This document shows, piece by piece, positions 23,738 to 36,114 of a stretch of DNA of 64,000 nt. The notes beneath the pieces were generated by a model that did not search any database, was not told where the DNA came from, and saw only the letters and a program-made list of their open reading frames with translations. Numbering within the stretch: the first letter of the stretch is position 1; every line of letters begins with the position of its first letter. Origin of the DNA: Dasyornis broadbenti. Its lineage: Eukaryota; Chordata; Aves; Passeriformes; Dasyornithidae. The stretch is from contig VZRN01004250.1 in assembly GCA_013397935.1 (NCBI GenBank), positions 634,569 through 698,568 of the forward strand, given 5' to 3'. Both the position numbers and the translations under genes were made by a program.

Positions 23738-26700
23738 GTGCACTCAGAAGTTGAAATCTTATTCCTTAATCTGAGGGTCTTCATGAAGTGAATAAATGTT
23801 CTGCCTGAATAAGGAACTTGGGTATTGGTAACTCAAAGTGATTTTCCTCTCTGTTGAACATAGCTTTAGAAAAAAATCTGTCCAGTGACCCATTGTGCCA
23901 TCATGCTTATCCAGAGATGTTTATCTAGTCCATGAACATTTTGTTTTCAAAGGAACTCAGGGATTACCCAAGTAAATCTTACTTTACATCTAAATTGCAT
24001 TTTCCAAAACAGCTCAGGTGAGCCCCCATCTCACTGAGTGTCTCTTAAAAACCTAAGTACTTTTTAAAATCAGAGAACTGGTCAGCAAAGTGGACTTGCC
24101 TGAAATAAAATCAATCTCTGTGCAGTGTGTTGCTGGAGTGCGGGGCCTGGTCTCTGATGAAGCCACAGCCTCTCAAATTACTAGAAAAATAGAGTATTTT
24201 CATGGTGTTCCTCATTATTTGTTGCCTGGTTGGTTACAAAGAGAGAGCCTAGGCCGAGATAATGCAGCAGTTGTTGTTTCTGATGTGTGAGTGCCATGTT
24301 AGCCAGGTTATTTTCTCATTTATTGATATGTGCAAGGATGGGAGGTATACCCAGCCAAAAAATGCTAGGATCAAACAATTTTCCAAGTCCTAAGATATCC
24401 AGAGTGGGGAGTTCATTTTGTCTCCTAGTGAAGATAGGGGATCCCCATGGAGCATTTCAATGGGAGGCAAAGCTCTCCACAGACATGGGGTGTGCTGGGC
24501 TGAGCATTTCTGTTCTGCTTCGAAGGCAGAGGAGGAGGCAGAGATGCGATAAAATCAGCATTTCCAGCCCTAAATCTGACTTGGATCTGGGGGTTCTTTG
24601 TGAACCTTACAAAGCTTTTCCTGCAGCCAGCCACCTCCACTCACCGCTGAGCACGTGCCAGGAATTCCCTAGCACAGGAAGCTGCCAAAACTCAGGGAGC
24701 TGTGATAACTCTCTGCTCTCACATCCATAAAGCCCCAGTCAAGGCTGCTCTCCCCTCGAGCGGGCAGGAGCACGGCGTGGCCAAAGAGGAGCCTCTCCAG
24801 GCTGTGTTACTGCGCTCGCTCTCCGTGCTGCAGTTTCACGCTTTCACAGGGCTGTGGTGGCTCCATGCAGAAGGATTCCTGCATTCCCTCTCCGTTTGGG
24901 AAACAAACCTCAGCCATATACTCCGGGGCCAGGAAAGCACGCTTCTCCTTCGCTCTGACAGGAGGGTGTGCATTAACACAGCGAGCTCAACCTTGAGAAG
25001 GGGGAGAGGCACTCTGGGGCCTGGGCTGGTTTATATCTCAGCTGATTCTCCTCTTTCTCCCTTCCCTATCCCCTTAATAGCTTGACAGGAGAAATATAGG
25101 GAAGATACAGCCATCTGATTAACAGTGCCGGGGGCTGGGGATGGATGACAGGGAAAGGGAGCGCAGCGTGGCTACCAGCCAAGTTCCAGCAAGAAACAGA
25201 ATATCTGGCTTCCTCTAATCTCTGGAGGAAAATTAAGTTACAAAAACCTTTAGTGGAAACTTTGCATACATTCAGTACCATTGCCATGCCTGACAGGGAG
25301 AAAAAAAAAAAAAAAAACAACAACCTGATATATTATTTAGTTTACAGTTATAGAATTAAAGGCGTAAGCTTTCCCACCAGGAATAAAGGGAAAAAAATCC
25401 TTTTGAAAACTAAAGAAAAAACCCCGTAAAACCCCTCAAATATTTTGTTCTGTCAGAGTTCTTGAGAAATTCTCCTTTTTGTGTTGATGGATGGTTGTGT
25501 GAATTGTGTGAAGATGTCTGAACATCTTCCCAAAGAATTTTTGCACTTGCATGTAGAGCCCTTCTTGTTTTCCCAGCCGTTTGCTCTGCCTCCTGCAGGA
25601 GCAGTGAAGGTGAGCAGAAGGTGGAGGTGGGGAAAAGGCTCTGAATTGCCCTGGGCAGACACCACTGCCCTGGGAAGGGGCTTGGGCAGCTCACGCCATC
25701 ACTGAGCCCAGGAGCCAAGGCCTCGCTGTTCATCAGAAATGTGTGTGTTACACACAGAGAGGAATTCCTCCCCCTCCTCCGTGTCTGTCATCGATGTGCT
25801 GATGAAAAATTGTGGAGTTTGATTTTAAAAAAATAGCTTAGGTGTTAAGTGAGCAACAAGTTGGGACCTGTGCACGTGAGAGAAAGCGCTGATTAAAATT
25901 AAATAGCCTATTTATTGACTGCTACAGCTAAAGCAGCTGCAGTAAGCATGATGAAAGTATTACTTACATGTTACTCGGTTTTATGAGAGGGCAAGAAAAG
26001 AAGCAAGATTGTCTGCTTAGATCTTTTCTTCATTAAGTCTTATGGTATGTTGATATATGTACAAGGTGAGATTTTTTCACGTCAGAAACGTGAACCAAGG
26101 GTCTGAACAGCCGCTGCCTGGCTCAGCACCGCTCGTTCCCCTGGCTGGCTGTGCTCTCCCCTCGCTGGTTGCTCAGGCTGGTGGGAATCTGGTTCTGTTT
26201 GCGCCGAGAGGAGAAAGCACAGATGCATTTTGTAGTATTTCCCTCCACCTGGCTGCAAGCAGCTTGCTCCCAACCTTTCCCGTGTGATTCCTTCGCCAGC
26301 CTTGTCTGAAGGGAACATTTTCCATGCAGACCAGCGTAAGAGCCGTGTTTACATGCCATTTCCCTTCCGAGAGCTTTATTTCTCTTCGGCCTCAGGGACC
26401 TCAACACCAGCCAAAACTCAATATGGGGCTGAAATCGTACACTGGCCGGCCCCGGCCCCGGGCGGCCCTGCTGCAGGAGCGAGGGGTGTGTTTGTGCAAG
26501 TGTGCACGTGCGTGTGTGCACACAAAACCAGATGTGTGCTGTCCAGAATAAATGAGGCCATTCAGAGTGTCACAAAATGGACAATTTATGGCTGGTTTCA
26601 CCAATTAGTCAGACCGAAGTGAGGTGGGTCAGTATTAAAACCCTCACTGCTTTGTTTACTTTTTAAAAAGCAACAGGGAGTTCCAGCTGATGAGCAAAGA

Positions 26701-29657
26701 TACGGAGAAAGGGTAATTAAAGAGAAACAATCTTAGTTGTTTGTCTTACTACAGTTTCTCCTCATTTTGTTGTGCTCCCCTTACATTGTCTTGAGAAACA
26801 GAGCTGCTGCTTTCTTTTAGGGAGGGCGGTGTGTGGGTGGCTGCAGGGGCAGGAATTCACCGCTCGCTTCCTGCCAGGCTCTTGCACCTTGCAGGGAATT
26901 AAGGTCCTTCCTACAGAAGTGCTGGCTCCTAGCAGAAATTCCAGGTATCAGCCTATAGGGCCGTCCACTTTGTGACTATTTTTATCGTGCTAATGGGGGA
27001 GAATGTTCCCCTGAAAAACATTGAGAGCTTCTAAAATACTCCACCGGCCCAAGAGTTGCTTAAACTGTGTAAATTAAACCTTGAGCATGACCTGCCCCCC
27101 AGAGTTCACCTCCTCTATGTTAGAATAAATATTCTGTTCCATTTGGATCAAGTATTTTGTCTTCTACTCAGGTCTCAGCTCTTCTGCTTCCAGCACTTGA
27201 TTTTGTGCCACAGTCACAAGACCATGGGTTTCACATATGTTGTTCCAAACTCCTGAGCAGCCAGATCTTCATGCTATGTGGAAGGCTTTTAAGTTCAGGT
27301 TGTACAGTAAGAAGTTAAGATTTGCAGGACGTTTTGGTTTTCCCAGTGCATGGGCAGCCTTTTCTGACTTGTGCATTGTGGGTGTGCTCAGTTGCAACGT
27401 GGTGAAGCTGGCTCCTGCCCATGGATGATCTTTCATTTGTGGGGATGACAGTGAGAGATGGCTGGGAGTTATTTAAACAAAGTCTTTCAATGAAAGAAAA
27501 TATATTTTAACATGTGGTTTGATTCACTGCAAATTTTTGGCAGTAGATGGGGCCCTTACTGTAATAAAATTCCATCGAGTTGGGAAGTCTCTTGGAGGTG
27601 GTGCCCAGATTGGAGCTGACTCCTGGAACATCATCTCCGGCCTGACTCAGGCTCTCTGTTGTCTCCATGTAACTGCTCATGAAAGGGCACAAAAAAACCC
27701 AAAACAACCTGCCCACAAAAAGGTGGGAAAGGGGAAACAATGTTCTTACACCTGTGTGCCCCAGCTTTTCACTCCACTCTGTCCTAATGCTTCCTTTTAC
27801 TGTCGTTCTTTCCAAAAAGCTGCAAACCCCCAGGCTCCCCGATTCTGTTCTTGCTGACCACGCTCAGGACACCACATGAGATCGAGGATGGGCAGGAAGG
27901 GAAAAGCACCCCTGGAAGAGGATGGGGCAGAACCAGAACCTCACCTCCTGCCACAGTGCTGTGAATTCAACGTTTCACTTGAGCAAACCCACATTTCCTG
28001 GCAGTGCTGGGGCTGGCCTGGAATCCAGACTCGGTCTGCTCAAGGTAGAGCCATTATCCTAAAGTGCTTTTATTGATCTGTTGACTTTCTGTCTCCCTCC
28101 TTCTCTTCCTCTCCTCACCCTGCCAGCCTCTTAAAGACTCCTATCTTGTCTCCTACAACCAAGATATTTTAAGGGCTGAACAATGATTTTGAAGTCATGT
28201 TAGACAAACGATATCTGATCAGTAAAACCAGATATCCCCTGAATGATATCTGAAGAAGCATCTCTCTACATTTACAAATCAGTCCCTCTTTCTCTTCCCC
28301 TCTTATTTTTTCTCCCCCTATGTATGTCCTGGTGTTCTTCAAACAATCAATTTCACGGCCTCCCACATCTCCCCTGTAGCAGCCTATCCCCCAAAGCGGC
28401 AATGCCATATTGTCATGCTTTATTTTTGGTTGGTTAAAGAGACCTACAGTAGTAAATCCATATCTGTGCTGTGATATCCAGCAGTATTAAGGGCTGAGAT
28501 TTAAAGACAGGCCTGAAGGACTTAGCAGTTGATGCCTGTGGAAAGCCAAGAAGAGCTGTGTGCCTTACTGGAAATTTCAGGCACAACATGTTAGAGTGCA
28601 ATATATTACAGTGGCCTGAGCTGCAAATCCTTCTGAGATGGAGATAAAGGGAGAAAGAATAATACTGGAGAAAATGTTAACAATCCTGTGCGTTGCCAAA
28701 AGCTAAGAAAGGGCTTGAAGTTGGTTGATTCGTTTTTATTTCTTCTTTCTTCATTCAGTGTTCATAACTTCTCAGGTTTGTGGAAAATTGCAATTCCTTC
28801 CTAATAACATTGCTCATTAATTGGTTAAATTATGGGCATTTGCTCAATGGTCTGAAAAATACACAGGTAAATACAGAACCATTTTTAAAAGGCTAAATTT
28901 GATTATAGAAGTGCATGAATTTCTCAAAAATGTAAAGTGCAAGGTCTCTCATACAGCTGAATACATCATTGTTCATGAATGCAGTATTTGAAAAATACAG
29001 AAGTTATAGATAGTTTATAGTCAGGTAAGCATAAATACGCATACATGCTTTATAACGCACTCTAATATTTTTGTGTTGAAACAATATAAATTAAAGTATA
29101 TTTGAGTAAAACCCAGAAATTCACACTGAACTCTTTGGGTAAGCTGGGTAGTACTACACTGAAAATAGTGTGAGTGTTTTCACTGAGAAATATTAATGAG
29201 ATTAGGGACAAAAACTTCTATAGTCACATCCTTTTCCCACTTTATTCACATCAACATTCATTTTCTTTTTATGGAAATTCACGGAAAAGAAGATAAATTC
29301 ATTTGCTCCAGCCAGTAGCTGCCTGTGCATTATCGAAACCCTCCTTTCAAATGAGGCTGTTGCTCTCATGAGCCAGGAACAGGAACAGCTCTGCCTGTCT
29401 CAGCTGAGCAGTTGTGCAGGACCTGTCATGGATCACTCCCGGTGCCTCATTCAATAATCAGTGCAGAGGGTTTGAAAGCAACCTGCTGGCTGAAATATCT
29501 TCATGTATAGATAGAATTTATCCAAGAAATCTGAGTGTAGTGAAATGTAAAAACCTGTTTCCATATTACTGAGGAAATGAAACAAATAATGTTGGTGAGA
29601 AGCCTCTTAGACCACGGGATGGCCACTTACGGACACAGGGCAGTGAACCTTGATTGA
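23738..29657. other. Single-copy noncoding DNA
   Basis: No gene was recognised. Contents include a 17-A run at 25301-25317, a small CpG cluster at 26436-26512 (listed separately) and an AT-rich stretch at about 28700-29330 with words such as 'gctcattaattggttaaatt'. Open frames (for example 24287-24730 and 26284-26622) overlap frames on the other strand and have no supporting signals. Confidence 0.5.
26436..26512. promoter_or_regulatory. Small CpG- and GGCC-rich patch
   Basis: About eight CpG dinucleotides fall in 77 bases, including 'ggccggccccggccccgggc'. The patch is far shorter than a standard CpG island and is flanked by ordinary DNA. It could be a small unmethylated regulatory patch or chance. 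A TG/CG alternation ('gtgtgcacgtgcgtgtgtgc') follows directly and could adopt left-handed DNA. Confidence 0.2.
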
Positions 29658-29939
29658 TTTGGGGATTTGTGTGGTGAGAAGCAGTGCACAGTTCAGTGCG
29701 GTGCAGATGGCTTGGCTAACTGCAGTACTGTGTCAGGAACAGCAAACTTTCCTTTTGAAATCACAGACAGGGAAAAGAGAATGGGAGTCCTGGGGGGAGA
29801 GAATCCCTTGGCAAGCACCCCCAAGTCATTTACCTCTTTGGAGAAACTGCAGCAGGACCACAGCTACAGCCTGATGTGCACTGGGCTGCATCTCTTGAGA
29901 GTGAACAGCAAATGCTTCGTGTCCTGCCCTGAGCTGGAG
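29658..29939 (+). other. Exon-like open frame, cysteine-rich, strong donor, unproven
   Basis: The frame is open from just after TGA at 29655 to a near-ideal donor, GAG/gtaagag, following 29939 in phase 0. Its peptide is cysteine-rich and mixed (KQCTVQCGADGLANCS, later SYSLMCTGLHLL and NSKCFVSCPELE), which would suit an extracellular domain. The acceptor side is weak: AGs near 29681 and 29696 follow a G/T-rich tract, not a pyrimidine tract. A second exon-like segment in matching phase lies 396 nt downstream. I do not recognise the protein. It may be chance. Confidence 0.22.
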
Positions 29940-30335
29940 GTAAGAGCCAGAGTTGTCTTTCCTTCCAGACCATAGCTTGCATTGATGCTGCTCATGGGGG
30001 AAAACGATGTATTCCAAGCTAGGCACAAATCTGCATTGCTTTGTCAAAACTTACAGATTTTGAAGCAATGTGGTTTTAAGGAGATGTGTTTGGCCAGTTC
30101 TATAGAAGTCTTGATCAAAAAAGCATTGGCTCAGCCTGTGAGATGCTCCTAACTACTGCTGTAAGTAGACTGTGAAGTTTGTTTCTGTGTTTCAAAACCT
30201 AATTGCTCAGTGAAATCACCTGAATAAACTGGTTTCAGGGCTAGACAAGGCTCATACCCATGCTTGTAAGGTAAGAGATCATACAAAGATAAAGCTCATG
30301 CTCATTCTAAAAGGTAAATTTGTCTTTCTGCAGAG

Positions 30336-30440
30336 CAAGGTGAATTCGTGGACGTTCCTCTGCAAGATGCTGTCAGGACAAGCTGTGAAGCTGCATGTCT
30401 CAAAACAGCTCAAGATGATTTTCTAAACATCAGTACACAA
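30336..30440 (+). other. Exon-like segment, 105 nt, phase 0-0, unproven
   Basis: An acceptor with a good tract ('ttgtctttctgcagag') and a donor 'acacaa/gtaagc' bound 35 open codons. The conceptual peptide includes QGEFVDVPLQDAVRTSCEAA and DDFLNISTQ. If the first AG of the pair (30333) is used instead, the frame continued from the upstream segment reads to a TAA inside. Use of the second AG (30335) keeps phase 0 and stays open. Cysteines and an N-glycosylation-type NIS match the secreted look of the upstream segment, but this is inference from short peptides. Confidence 0.22.
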
Positions 30441-31520
30441 GTAAGCACTGTAAGTAAATCTGCAAGCTAGGGAAAGTGAGACAAAAGTCAGTTTTCAAGC
30501 CATAAATGAGCCAGAGCAGAATTCTGTGAAACTCTGTCTCTTCTGACAGCAACACTGAGCTTGGCTGAGTGCATTTGGTGATGTGGCACTGAGGCTCAGG
30601 CAGGTGAGCTGATCCGCTGGGGAAATCCTTTATCAACAGCACAACTCTCCTTGTGGTCTCCAGGCTTTGCATAAAAGAACTTTCCTCGGTATTAGAATTT
30701 GCTGTGCTCAATTACCCAGGATGAAGGGCAGTCCCAGTGAAGAGGATTATGAACTGGGAATTTCCTGGTTATTTCCAGTGAGAATCTGCCAGCCAGGGGA
30801 GCCAGGCAGCTGCATGCCTGGTCTGGGGAATGGCAGATAAAGCAAGGGGAAGTAGGAAGGGAAATATTCCCTGGTAATTCAGGGGGAGGAGAGAGGCAGA
30901 GGGAACCGCACACACCTTTCAGCAGAACAGCTGAGAGCTGTAAGGTGTGAATCCCACAGGAGCCCGTTGTAATCAAGCATCCTATAAGGTGAGGAGGGGA
31001 TGAGCACTGCAATAAGCCCAGCAGCAGCTTCTGCCCCGACTCTCTGCCCCCCCGGACACCCTTTGGAAATCTGCAGCGTGTTTTGTGCTTGTTTCGGAGC
31101 CAGAAACAAATGCTGGCAAATGCAAAGGTGTGAAATGTTGGCCAACCCATCCCAGCTTGCCCTACCAGGCACTGGAGGGAGGATTGCTCTAAGTGGATGA
31201 TGAACTCAGTTCAGAGGATGTTAAGTTAGAGCTTATTACCCTCATTAAGAGATGTGTGTAATGTGGTTTCAGGCCTCTGATATGGTAAAACCAGCATTTT
31301 CCAAATGTTTTGTTGTCCTGTCTGTTATGTTCGGAGGGGAATTCGGTTTCTGTTTTGCACTGGGTCACATTCGGTGTGGAGATAAGATTTCTTCACAGAT
31401 TTTAGAGTTTGGGATTGCCTCTGTGATGTCAGAGGCTTTCTGGGGCAGTGTGCTTTGTCAGAACCAGGAAGGGCTTCCCTGTGAACGGAGGGAAAGAAGG
31501 AGCAGGGTGCAGAGCAGGGT
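30441..31520. other. Single-copy noncoding DNA
   Basis: I see nothing to annotate. Several overlapping frames occur on both strands between 30690 and 31200 without splice or start context. No repeats were recognised. Confidence 0.5.
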
Positions 31521-31684
31521 CCATCTCTCTTCATTTTCTCCCTGCTGGGAACCAGTGCCGCGCTGAGAGCGCTGGGGATGAAATGCCAAGCCATGCAGGG
31601 GTCCCTGGCCGTGCTCCCTGCAGCTCTGCCTGGCAGGAAGTCAGGCTCTATTGCTCCCAGCAGGGAGAAAATGAGGAGAGATGG
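31521..31684. repeat. Inverted repeat: 30-bp arms, one mismatch, 104-nt spacer
   Basis: The left arm is 31521-31550 (begins ccatctctct, ends cctgctggga). The right arm is 31655-31684 (begins tcccagcagg, ends gaggagagatgg). The right arm's reverse complement matches the left at 29 of 30 positions; pairing stops at both ends. The spacer contains a small GCGC hairpin near 31560-31572. Transcription from either strand would give a long stem. I recognise no transposon ends or flanking target duplication. A local inverted duplication by template switching is the simplest origin; a hairpin RNA is possible. Confidence 0.85.
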
Positions 31685-34600
31685 CTCAGGTTTGGCTTTC
31701 CATGCGATTTAATAAACCCTGCAGGGTGAGGAGCACTGAGATGGGGTGCAGCAGGAGCAGGAAGGAGTTTAGATTCGCCGGGTACCATCAGCTTGAGCTC
31801 AAGACTGACCCTGCAGGACTGGGCTGGTTTGCACGAGAAGGTTTGAGTTGTCTCTGCCATGTGCTCCTCATCATTCCCATTATCTGTGTCTTTCCTTTAT
31901 CTGGGGTATCCCAGCTCCTCCCAATGATGGAGCACGGGCTCTCCAGTCAGCTTTAATCTCTCCCTGTCTTGGGAGGGTCAGGTCAGGAGAGATTTGAGGT
32001 CCTCAGCCCTGAAGTGAAGCCCTCCCTGCTTCAGACAGGCCTGCAATTGAAACCAGCTGATCCCAAGTCCTTTGCAAACATTTCCATTTCAAACCACTGA
32101 AGTTTTATGTCTTTCTAGTAAATTTTTTTCTTAAGCCTCATAAATCTCATAAAGATCTTGAACAGCTAGTAAATTTGGCCCTTCAGATACACGTTTTCCA
32201 GTAAAGAGGATAATGGTTGCTGTTCCTGATGCCACCTCCCCACCCCTTCAGTGTGGGAATTCTGCTCTGGCCTGTGGGCTGCTGGCACACAGCTTGGGCC
32301 AGGCCGAGAAGGGCAACACGTGCAGGTCCCGTCTGCAGGAAGGATCTGGGTGTTGCTGGGTCTTTGCTGGCCTGGCCACTGCCCCTACATGTGACCTGAG
32401 CAAAGTCATTTGTGCTCCTCACATCTCAGGTCAGAAGAAAGAGGTTGATGTTCCCCTGCTCAAGGGGGTTGGGAATCTTGCCCTGTTCAGGTTGGACAGA
32501 AAATGTTCCAGCCAAGTCTCTCAGGCTTGGATTTCCAGGTGGGCTTGAAAGGACATGAACCCAAGGACAACATAAACCCAACACTCCTCAGGCTTCTTTT
32601 GGAAACACCAGGCAAAAGTGCTGAGGTTATTTAGAAAAACACACTAGAGAAACAGAAAATTGCAAGCATATTTTCCCCTTTATTTGTTGTCTCCCAAATT
32701 CAAACAAGCTTATTTCCTTTCCTGCAATGCTGCTTTTGATAATCTTGTGCCAAAGGCACTGAATCTGTTCTTACTGCTGTCAATAGCAAGATGCCTGTTG
32801 CTTTTAATGGTTCAGCTATTAAAACACCACATCCCAATTGTCTGGCTGTGAGCAATCCCAAGCTATCGCAGTGACAATATGGAACCTTTTTCCTCTCTGA
32901 ATGTTTCTCTGCAAAGTTTGACCATTTTGGCTGGGGTAAAACATGTGTCTATCTGGGATTCTTTCCAAGGATGAGATTTTGACAGCTGTGCTCGCGTTGG
33001 CAAAAATCCTGACATCTTGTGCTTCGTTGAAATAGCAGATTCTTAGTGGAGAGGGGTGGGAATCCGATTTCATAGATGAACACTTATGAATTGAAGACTG
33101 TGAGCCTGGCTGAGCTCCTTTCTCTTGGGGGAAAAGGTTGGAGGCATCCTTTGGGAACAGGGTGGAGCCTGCCTTTCTTCCCGTCCCCACCTGTGGGCGC
33201 AGATGGCCGATGGGCAGTGGGGAGGATGGAGCTCTCTGTGCCGCTGCCAGCTTTGTGCAGCAGCTTGGGACATGCCTTGGACTGCACCCACGGCTCTGGG
33301 AGTCAGCCTGCTCGCAGCCCATGCCCGAGGATTTTCATTTACATTTTGGACGGTTTGGGCACGGCTGGTGGGCGGTGTTGGTGCGCTTTCAGTGAGCACC
33401 CACCTTTGCAGCCCTGGCCAAAGCTTGACTTGATATTTGTGCCAGAGATCTCATGGAAAAACAACGCTTTGCTGTGGTCTGAAATAGCCTGTTTTGGGGG
33501 TTTTATTATCACTGCTGTGATAAAGTTGATGGTTTTTTGTTTGTTATTTTTTTTTTTTCCACTCCATCTTGAACTGGAGAAATATTTCCCACAAATGCTG
33601 TAATTATTCAAAGCTGATACATTTCTGCAGTAACCTTCAATCTGATGAACTGTCACTCTTCTGATGAAGAATCACTTATTTGGAGACTAGAATTCCTATT
33701 ATCTCGACAGATAGGGAATGGTGGCACAGAAGATTGTGTCACGAGGTCACCCAGGAGCTCCACATCAGAGCCAAGGATAAACTGGAATGGGTCTGGTGGA
33801 AGGTCATCAAAATTTTTTCAGAAGGTATTTTGCAAATATTTATTTCAAACTTTCCAGTGGCCACACAGTTCCTTTATATTTTACCAAGAAAAATAAATTA
33901 AAGAAAAAAGACACAAGGTTTTAAAACCATGTCAACAACTATTTTCCATGTCTGGTATTTCACGGGAAATCAAGGAAAAATATTTTTAAAAACACAAACA
34001 AGATAGCAGTCAAACAACAAAACCCCAAACAAAACATGCCTCCTGTTGAAAACAATTCAAACAGTTTTGCTCAGGGAAGGTTGTAGCTTAGGGTTAGATA
34101 CACAGAGTCAGACTTTCCTGCTTGAATCCATGGCAAATGTGAGGTCTTTTATGTGACTTTTAAAGGAGAAGCATCTAATCTGTCTCAAATTCATCCTTGC
34201 TGTGCATTAAGTGATGTACACGGATATTTATCATCCATCAGAAAGCACTTGGGCAGCTTTTTCATGTATTTAAGCCTTCGAGCCTGTTTTAAGTATTTGG
34301 GAGGCTGCTAAAGGACAGATGAGTCAGATTTGAAATGGTTAAATTTGGGACAATCCCAGAACAAGAAGACGTGGACGTGTGGGGTGGCTGCACACGGCAG
34401 GCAGGCGAGCTGAAGGTGAGCTCTGAGCACGGATTTTTTATCTTTGCACAGCCTGGCCTTGTCAGCTGAGCTGCCCAGAAAGTGATCAGCAGCTCCAGAA
34501 TTCTATGGGAAAAGCTGCAGCTCCTACAGTTTGCTTTTGGGGTTGAGGAGGACAGCAAAGGCCGCTGTTACTGCGTGGGAGGTGTGGTCAGCGTGGACTG

Positions 34601-36114
34601 ACCCATGGCCTTAGAGGCCCTTTCAAAGCCATGCCTTAATGACAAGCTCTTCACTTCCTCTCCCACTTGTTTTTTGAAAACTAGGGCAAATATTAGCACA
34701 ACTGTGCGTGTTGTGTTGGGCTGCTGTGGTGGAGTGCTGCTAACCCGTGCTAGCTTGATTAAAACCAACATCACTGTTTCTATGCTGAGAAATTCCAGTG
34801 GCGGGTCTACCATAAATTAAACTGAAATTCCAACTTTAAGTTGTCCTCTAGCTCTGCAGCAGATCTGTTTACTCTGGAATGGCAGAAGGCAGATGTCTTC
34901 ATCTTCGCTGATTCTTAACAGGTCACAGGCACTGACTTTAAATAGCTAAAAGCCTTTAAAATAATTTTAAAACAGGCTTCCTCCTCCCCTACAGACCTTA
35001 ACCTTTAGTTGGCCTTAACTAGAAATGCCCAGGATAACATGATCCTAAAACAGACCACATAAACCAAGGAGCAGCTTTAAATACAGAATGTGATCATTAC
35101 CTGAAACCGGCGAAGAGGTTGGAATAATTATTGCTCGTGTTTACACTCCTGCATCTCAGTGGGTTGCGTTCAATCCTTTAATGACGATGATTAAAAACAT
35201 ACTGGAAACACATAGTAATTAAAGAGAGCACTTAACCGTGATTCTGAAAGCACAGGGGCAGCTTTGAAGTGGAACTGGACTTGGTGCCTGTTGCCAAAAC
35301 GCTGCAAGAGTTGGAGCACCAGGTAATTGTAGGTACCACACCACGTCTGTTTTGGCACCTGCAACATCCGCCTCCAGCACCGACCTCAGAATCGCTTCTT
35401 GTTCGTCACCGAGACTCCTGCAGCCTCAGAAGGAGCTGATTGATGGTGGCTGAGGGATCATGCAAATACCCTGCTTTTTAATTTATGGAAAGCCAAAGTT
35501 GAATTTTGGCCTGTTTCTCCATGGGGGACTTTTTGACGGTGAGGCAATGTTTAGGAAGAGGGCGGGAGGAGGAAATTTGGGGTGACAGCAGAGAGCGGGC
35601 ACCGGTTCAGGGGCTCTGCCCTGCCAAGGCTGCACTGCGGGCACTGACATGAAAGGGAGTTCTCAAGCCACAAGCTCCGGAGCTTGTGTTTTAGGAGTGT
35701 TTCTGTGGGTGAGGGAGAGGGGCACGTATTGCAGAACGGATTCCTTTGTTTGTTTTCCCCATTTAAAACAACAAAAACACTCTCATTATAATAAGTGCAG
35801 AAGAATGAGTGATGAGCGTTGTGCTGTAAAATGATGTTTGCTGCAAAAGTTTTCCTGTTTTCCATTGCTTAATTTCATCTGAAAAGGGAGAGGGCATGGA
35901 GGCTGGGGAGAACACAGCTACTTTCTTGGAAGTATTTTTCCAAGCACTGGAGATGAGCCTTCCCAGGAGGAACCAGTTTAGCTCTGTGTAAGAACAGAGT
36001 TCGGAACAGGTCCTAAAGTTTCTTTGGGGCTTAAAGGAATTGGGTCATTGTGCCTTAATTTTTTACTCCGTATCTCTTGGGAATTTTCCCTGCAAACCCA
36101 AATTCAGTTTCTAC
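31685..36114. other. Single-copy noncoding DNA
   Basis: No gene was recognised. A MIR-like piece at 32366-32432 is listed separately. A frame near 33680-33901 starts after a passable acceptor ('cctattatctcgacag') but was not convincing. 34920-35260 is AT-rich with 'tttaatgacgatgatt' and 'cacatagtaattaaagag', a weak candidate for a conserved element. A 15-T run lies near 33545. Confidence 0.5.
32366..32432 (+). mobile_element. MIR-type SINE core/3' part, decayed
   Basis: 'Tggccactgcccctacatg', 'tgacctgagcaaagtcattt' and 'gtgctcctcacatctcagg' align by eye with the MIR stretch 'ctgccacttactagctgtg', 'tgaccttgggcaagtcactt' and 'ctgtgcctcagtttcc'. The copy is short and old, recognised from memory. 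Confidence 0.4.

Noticed and set aside
33680..33901. Frame after 'cctattatctcgacag' with Trp- and Lys-rich peptide
   Set aside because: The acceptor is mediocre, there is no clear donor, and other frames are also open; weaker than the listed candidates.
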